Part shown: positions 31,047 to 32,864 of the stretch, piece by piece
How positions within the stretch are numbered: position 1 is the stretch's first letter
Layout of the letters: each line of letters starts with the position of its first letter
Source: Patescibacteria group bacterium
Lineage (GTDB): Bacteria > Patescibacteriota > Patescibacteriia > 2-12-FULL-60-25
DNA length: 32,864 nucleotides
NCBI GenBank assembly: GCA_018063125.1
Contig: JAGOQY010000005.1
Span: 1-32,864 of the forward strand
Direction: 5' to 3'
Translations under genes and position numbers: made by a program
The notes under the pieces: generated by a model
Database searches by the model: none
Told to the model about the DNA's origin: nothing
What the model saw: only the letters and a program-made list of their open reading frames with translations

Positions 31047-32075
31047 CTAATGACGAAAAATCTTCTTGGGAAATGCGGCGATGTACTTCCAATGCGAGAG
31101 CGGTAAATCCCACGTCCCCTGCATGTTCACGAGCCGTGTCCCGAACCCTTTTTTGAACCGCGTAATTCCTTCCCATGACGGTTTGTAGTCGGGCATGGCT
31201 TTTGATTGTGGGTTTGATCCCCAAAAATCGTAGAGTCGAAAACCCAGCGTCTTTGCTTCACGAATCGCATTCCATTGAAGCGCAAATGGGGCCATCACGT
31301 TTCGATGTTCCGAGGAGGACGCACCGTAGAGATACGTCGTTGTATCGCCATAACTCACCTCGAGGTTGGCGGCGAGAATCTTGTCATCCAATTTTGCGAT
31401 CCGAACACGTCCCATGCGATGCGAGGACAAAAACTCGGCTGTGGATTTGAGATACGCGCGATCATGCTGAACAAATCCATCACGCGACGCCGTCTCGTCC
31501 ATGAGATCAAGAAAAGCATTCAATTCTGATTCGGTTTGTGCGACAGAAACGACGACGCCATGACGCTCGGCAAGACGGATGTTGTAGCGCGTCTTCTCGT
31601 GCATCCCTTTCAACAGATCTTCTTCGGGAGATTCTAGATCAAGCACCATGGTCGACGCGGGATTCAACGCCGCGTTCCACCAAAAAGAAAGTGGAAGGAG
31701 GCCTTCCGGTTTGGATCGTTCAAGCGCTGGTTCCACGCGCCAAAAAAGCGATTGTTTTTTGAGCTCGGAAATTTTCAAAAGCTCGCTTGTGAGTTCCATC
31801 ATCACGGAACGCGCTTGATCATCGGAAAGATCTTCCCGAAAGATGGGGCCGCGCGGAGCGAACCAATAGCCCATCCCAAAACGTCGCGCACGATATTCCA
31901 TCTGGATCGCGGCAATGGGAGATTGATCTGATCCGAGTAAAAAATACCGATGGACCGTTGCGCCACAGGATGCGCGAAACTCTCCCCAATCAAATGACTG
32001 AGGAAACTGGGCGAACCGACGGGCGGACACGAATGCCTCCCACTCGGAACGATCGGAAATCGGTTTCAACATCAT
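31047..32075 (-). CDS. FemAB/FemX family peptidyltransferase (peptidoglycan bridge formation)
   Basis: A 342-residue enzyme of two GNAT-like subdomains. FemX/FemAB proteins add amino acids from aminoacyl-tRNA to lipid II or to the peptidoglycan stem peptide. Family features are FPQSFDWGEF near the start, PRGPIF, the central EKTRYNIRLAERHGVVV, LYGASSSEHRNVMAPFALQW, and the ending LYDFWGSNP...GITRFKKGFG. Length matches the family (about 340-420), without the coiled-coil arm of FemA. It overlaps the ruvA stop (ATGA), so it is coupled to ruvA; a second ATG at 32072 is also possible. No SD is present. The amino acid added is not predictable. Confidence 0.92.
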   Translation of the reverse strand: MMLKPISDRSEWEAFVSARRFAQFPQSFDWGEFRASCGATVHRYFLLGSDQSPIAAIQMEYRARRFGMGYWFAPRGPIFREDLSDDQARSVMMELTSELLKISELKKQSLFWRVEPALERSKPEGLLPLSFWWNAALNPASTMVLDLESPEEDLLKGMHEKTRYNIRLAERHGVVVSVAQTESELNAFLDLMDETASRDGFVQHDRAYLKSTAEFLSSHRMGRVRIAKLDDKILAANLEVSYGDTTTYLYGASSSEHRNVMAPFALQWNAIREAKTLGFRLYDFWGSNPQSKAMPDYKPSWEGITRFKKGFGTRLVNMQGTWDLPLSHWKYIAAFPKKIFRH

Positions 32076-32626
32076 GTCGCAAGTTGACGAAGCGCCTCAC
32101 GAACGCGCGTTGAGACATCTCCGTCTGGAGAGATGCGCTTGAGCGCTTCGCGGGCTTCAGAAGATCCGTATCCCAATGATTGAAGGGCGTCGAGAACTTC
32201 CACATCCGCCGGGAGCACGTCGGCAGATTCCACCAACTTCCCTTTGAGCTCGAGGATGATTTTCTGTGCCGTCTTTTTTCCCACACCCGGAACAGAGGTC
32301 ATGAACTCCAAGTCTCCACGGATAATCGCGTCATGAACGGCGTTCACTTCTCCCGCCGAAAGAAGCGTAAGTGCGACTTTTGGACCCACGCCAGAAACGC
32401 CGAGCAGACGCTCAAAAAGATCCAGCTCGGTTCGATTCAAAAATCCAAAAAGATCGTGTGCATCTTCCCGAAGATGGTCGTGGATATACACGAATCCTGT
32501 TTCGCCCGTGACGAGCTCTGTGAGCGTTGGGATGGATGCGCGAATCTGGTAGCCCACGCCGGCGACCTCCAAGAGAAAAAATGAGGCATGAACCTCGAGC
32601 ACCGTTCCACGAAGCGATCCGATCAT
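32072..32626 (-). CDS. ruvA: Holliday junction branch migration protein RuvA
   Basis: A 184-residue DNA-binding subunit of the RuvAB complex. The N-terminal OB fold (MIGSLRGTVLEVHASFFLLE, then VGYQIRAS) is followed by two helix-hairpin-helix motifs (LLGVSGVGPKVALTLLS and MTSVPGVGKKTAQKIILELK) and the RuvB-contacting domain III (VLDALQSLGYGSSEAREAL). Length is slightly short of the usual 190-205. The ATG at 32626 starts the canonical MIGSLRG; the open frame upstream to 32758 runs through a terminator and promoter. It is co-transcribed with femX. ruvB and ruvC are not in the window. Confidence 0.96.
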   Translation of the reverse strand: MIGSLRGTVLEVHASFFLLEVAGVGYQIRASIPTLTELVTGETGFVYIHDHLREDAHDLFGFLNRTELDLFERLLGVSGVGPKVALTLLSAGEVNAVHDAIIRGDLEFMTSVPGVGKKTAQKIILELKGKLVESADVLPADVEVLDALQSLGYGSSEAREALKRISPDGDVSTRVREALRQLAT

Positions 32627-32636
32627 AATCGCGGTC

Positions 32637-32665
32637 AGCGTATCGCGGAGGCAGGGGTTTGCCAA
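32637..32665 (-). promoter_or_regulatory. ruvA-femX promoter
   Basis: On the minus strand: TTGGCA (32665-32660), 17 nt, TACGCT (32642-32637), then 10 nt to the ATG. The leader would be about 3 nt. The -10 is the same hexamer as that of proS. Confidence 0.65.
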
Positions 32666-32666
32666 C

Positions 32667-32701
32667 AAAAAAGACGCCGGCCTGCAAAGCAGACCGGCGT
32701 C
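32667..32701 (-). terminator. Intrinsic terminator of the gene at the window end
   Basis: GACGCCGGCCTGC (32673-32685) pairs with GCAGACCGGCGTC (32689-32701), with one mismatch, around AAA. On the minus strand TTTTTT follows directly, abutting the ruvA -35. Confidence 0.93.
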
Positions 32702-32717
32702 GATGGAAGAAAGAACG

Positions 32718-32864
32718 TTACGGGACGAGAGGCAGAAGTTCCGCCGGAAGCGGATCAACCCCCTCGAATGAAAGGTACGAGGCGACGTTCTCTCGTGCCC
32801 GCTCTCTCTCGCCTTTTCGCAGAGCGCATTGAGCGAGAGTGAGATAGGGCTTGGGATAGGCGGG
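32718..32864 (-). CDS. C-terminal fragment of a TPR-like protein, 5' end outside window
   Basis: The last 48 codons of a minus-strand gene, open to the window edge and ending at TAA (32720-32718). The fragment begins PAYPKPYLTLAQCALRKGE and continues RERARENVASYLSFEGVD. This is the pattern of one tetratricopeptide helix pair (P-x-Y-L-x-L-A-x-C-x-x-x-x-G-x-x-x-x-A), followed by a Pro/Leu-rich tail. TPR repeats mediate protein-protein contacts. A strong terminator follows 16 nt downstream, which supports a real gene end. Its full architecture cannot be seen. Confidence 0.7.
   Translation of the reverse strand, partial: PAYPKPYLTLAQCALRKGERERARENVASYLSFEGVDPLPAELLPLVP

Noticed and set aside
1-32864. 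Insertion sequences, transposases, integrases, CRISPR-Cas, DGR reverse transcriptase
   Set aside because: No matching ORF motifs, terminal inverted repeats or repeat-spacer pattern seen on either strand.

Overview
The window looks like a chromosomal segment of a Patescibacteria / Candidate Phyla Radiation (CPR) bacterium. Three things suggest this. Core information genes are pared down (a four-domain S1, a TruB with no room for a PUA domain, a prolyl-tRNA synthetase with almost no insertion/editing domain). They alternate with small unrecognised membrane or secreted proteins. No central-metabolism genes are seen. The lineage cannot be fixed further from this sequence. The standard code is used: TGA is a stop in trxA, ruvA and other genes, so recoding of UGA as in Gracilibacteria is unlikely.

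Layout: 1-2782 is the end of a cell-surface polysaccharide operon (sugar transferase and two GT4 glycosyltransferases). 2843-5713 is a large secreted protein with five Ig-like repeats. 5759-6439 is an unknown minus-strand gene. 6603-9659 carries rpsA and ftsH. 9726-12605 pairs a polytopic membrane protein with a PilB/GspE-type ATPase. 15080 down to 12602 (minus) is tsaD-tsaE plus an unknown gene. 15181-15975 (minus) encodes a protein with a C-type-lectin/FGE-like C-terminus that resembles diversity-generating-retroelement targets. 16150-17404 (minus) is trxA-trxB. 17909-19948 (minus) is infB. 20677-24269 carries truB, rny-ymdB and an HU gene. 24964-26229 (minus) is proS. 26994-27251 holds two divergent tRNA genes, Lys(CTT) and Arg(CCG). 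27350-29800 (minus) is a G+C-rich beta-helix lipoprotein with a myxobacteria-style Cys motif. 30758-32864 (minus) is a DUF378 protein, a ruvA-femX pair, and the C-terminal end of a TPR-like protein at the window edge.

The most striking feature is that two modes of gene start are interleaved. About a dozen genes, including tsaD, infB, truB, proS and ruvA, have a -10 box only 6-10 nt before the ATG, which predicts leaderless mRNAs, and no Shine-Dalgarno (SD) sequence. Seven unrecognised or accessory genes (15975-, 17519+, 20066+, 24381+, 26526-, 29800-, 30073+) instead carry clear SD sequences and sit as single-gene units, most with their own terminator. Intergenic spaces are packed with promoters and strong hairpin terminators, several of them bidirectional between convergent genes.
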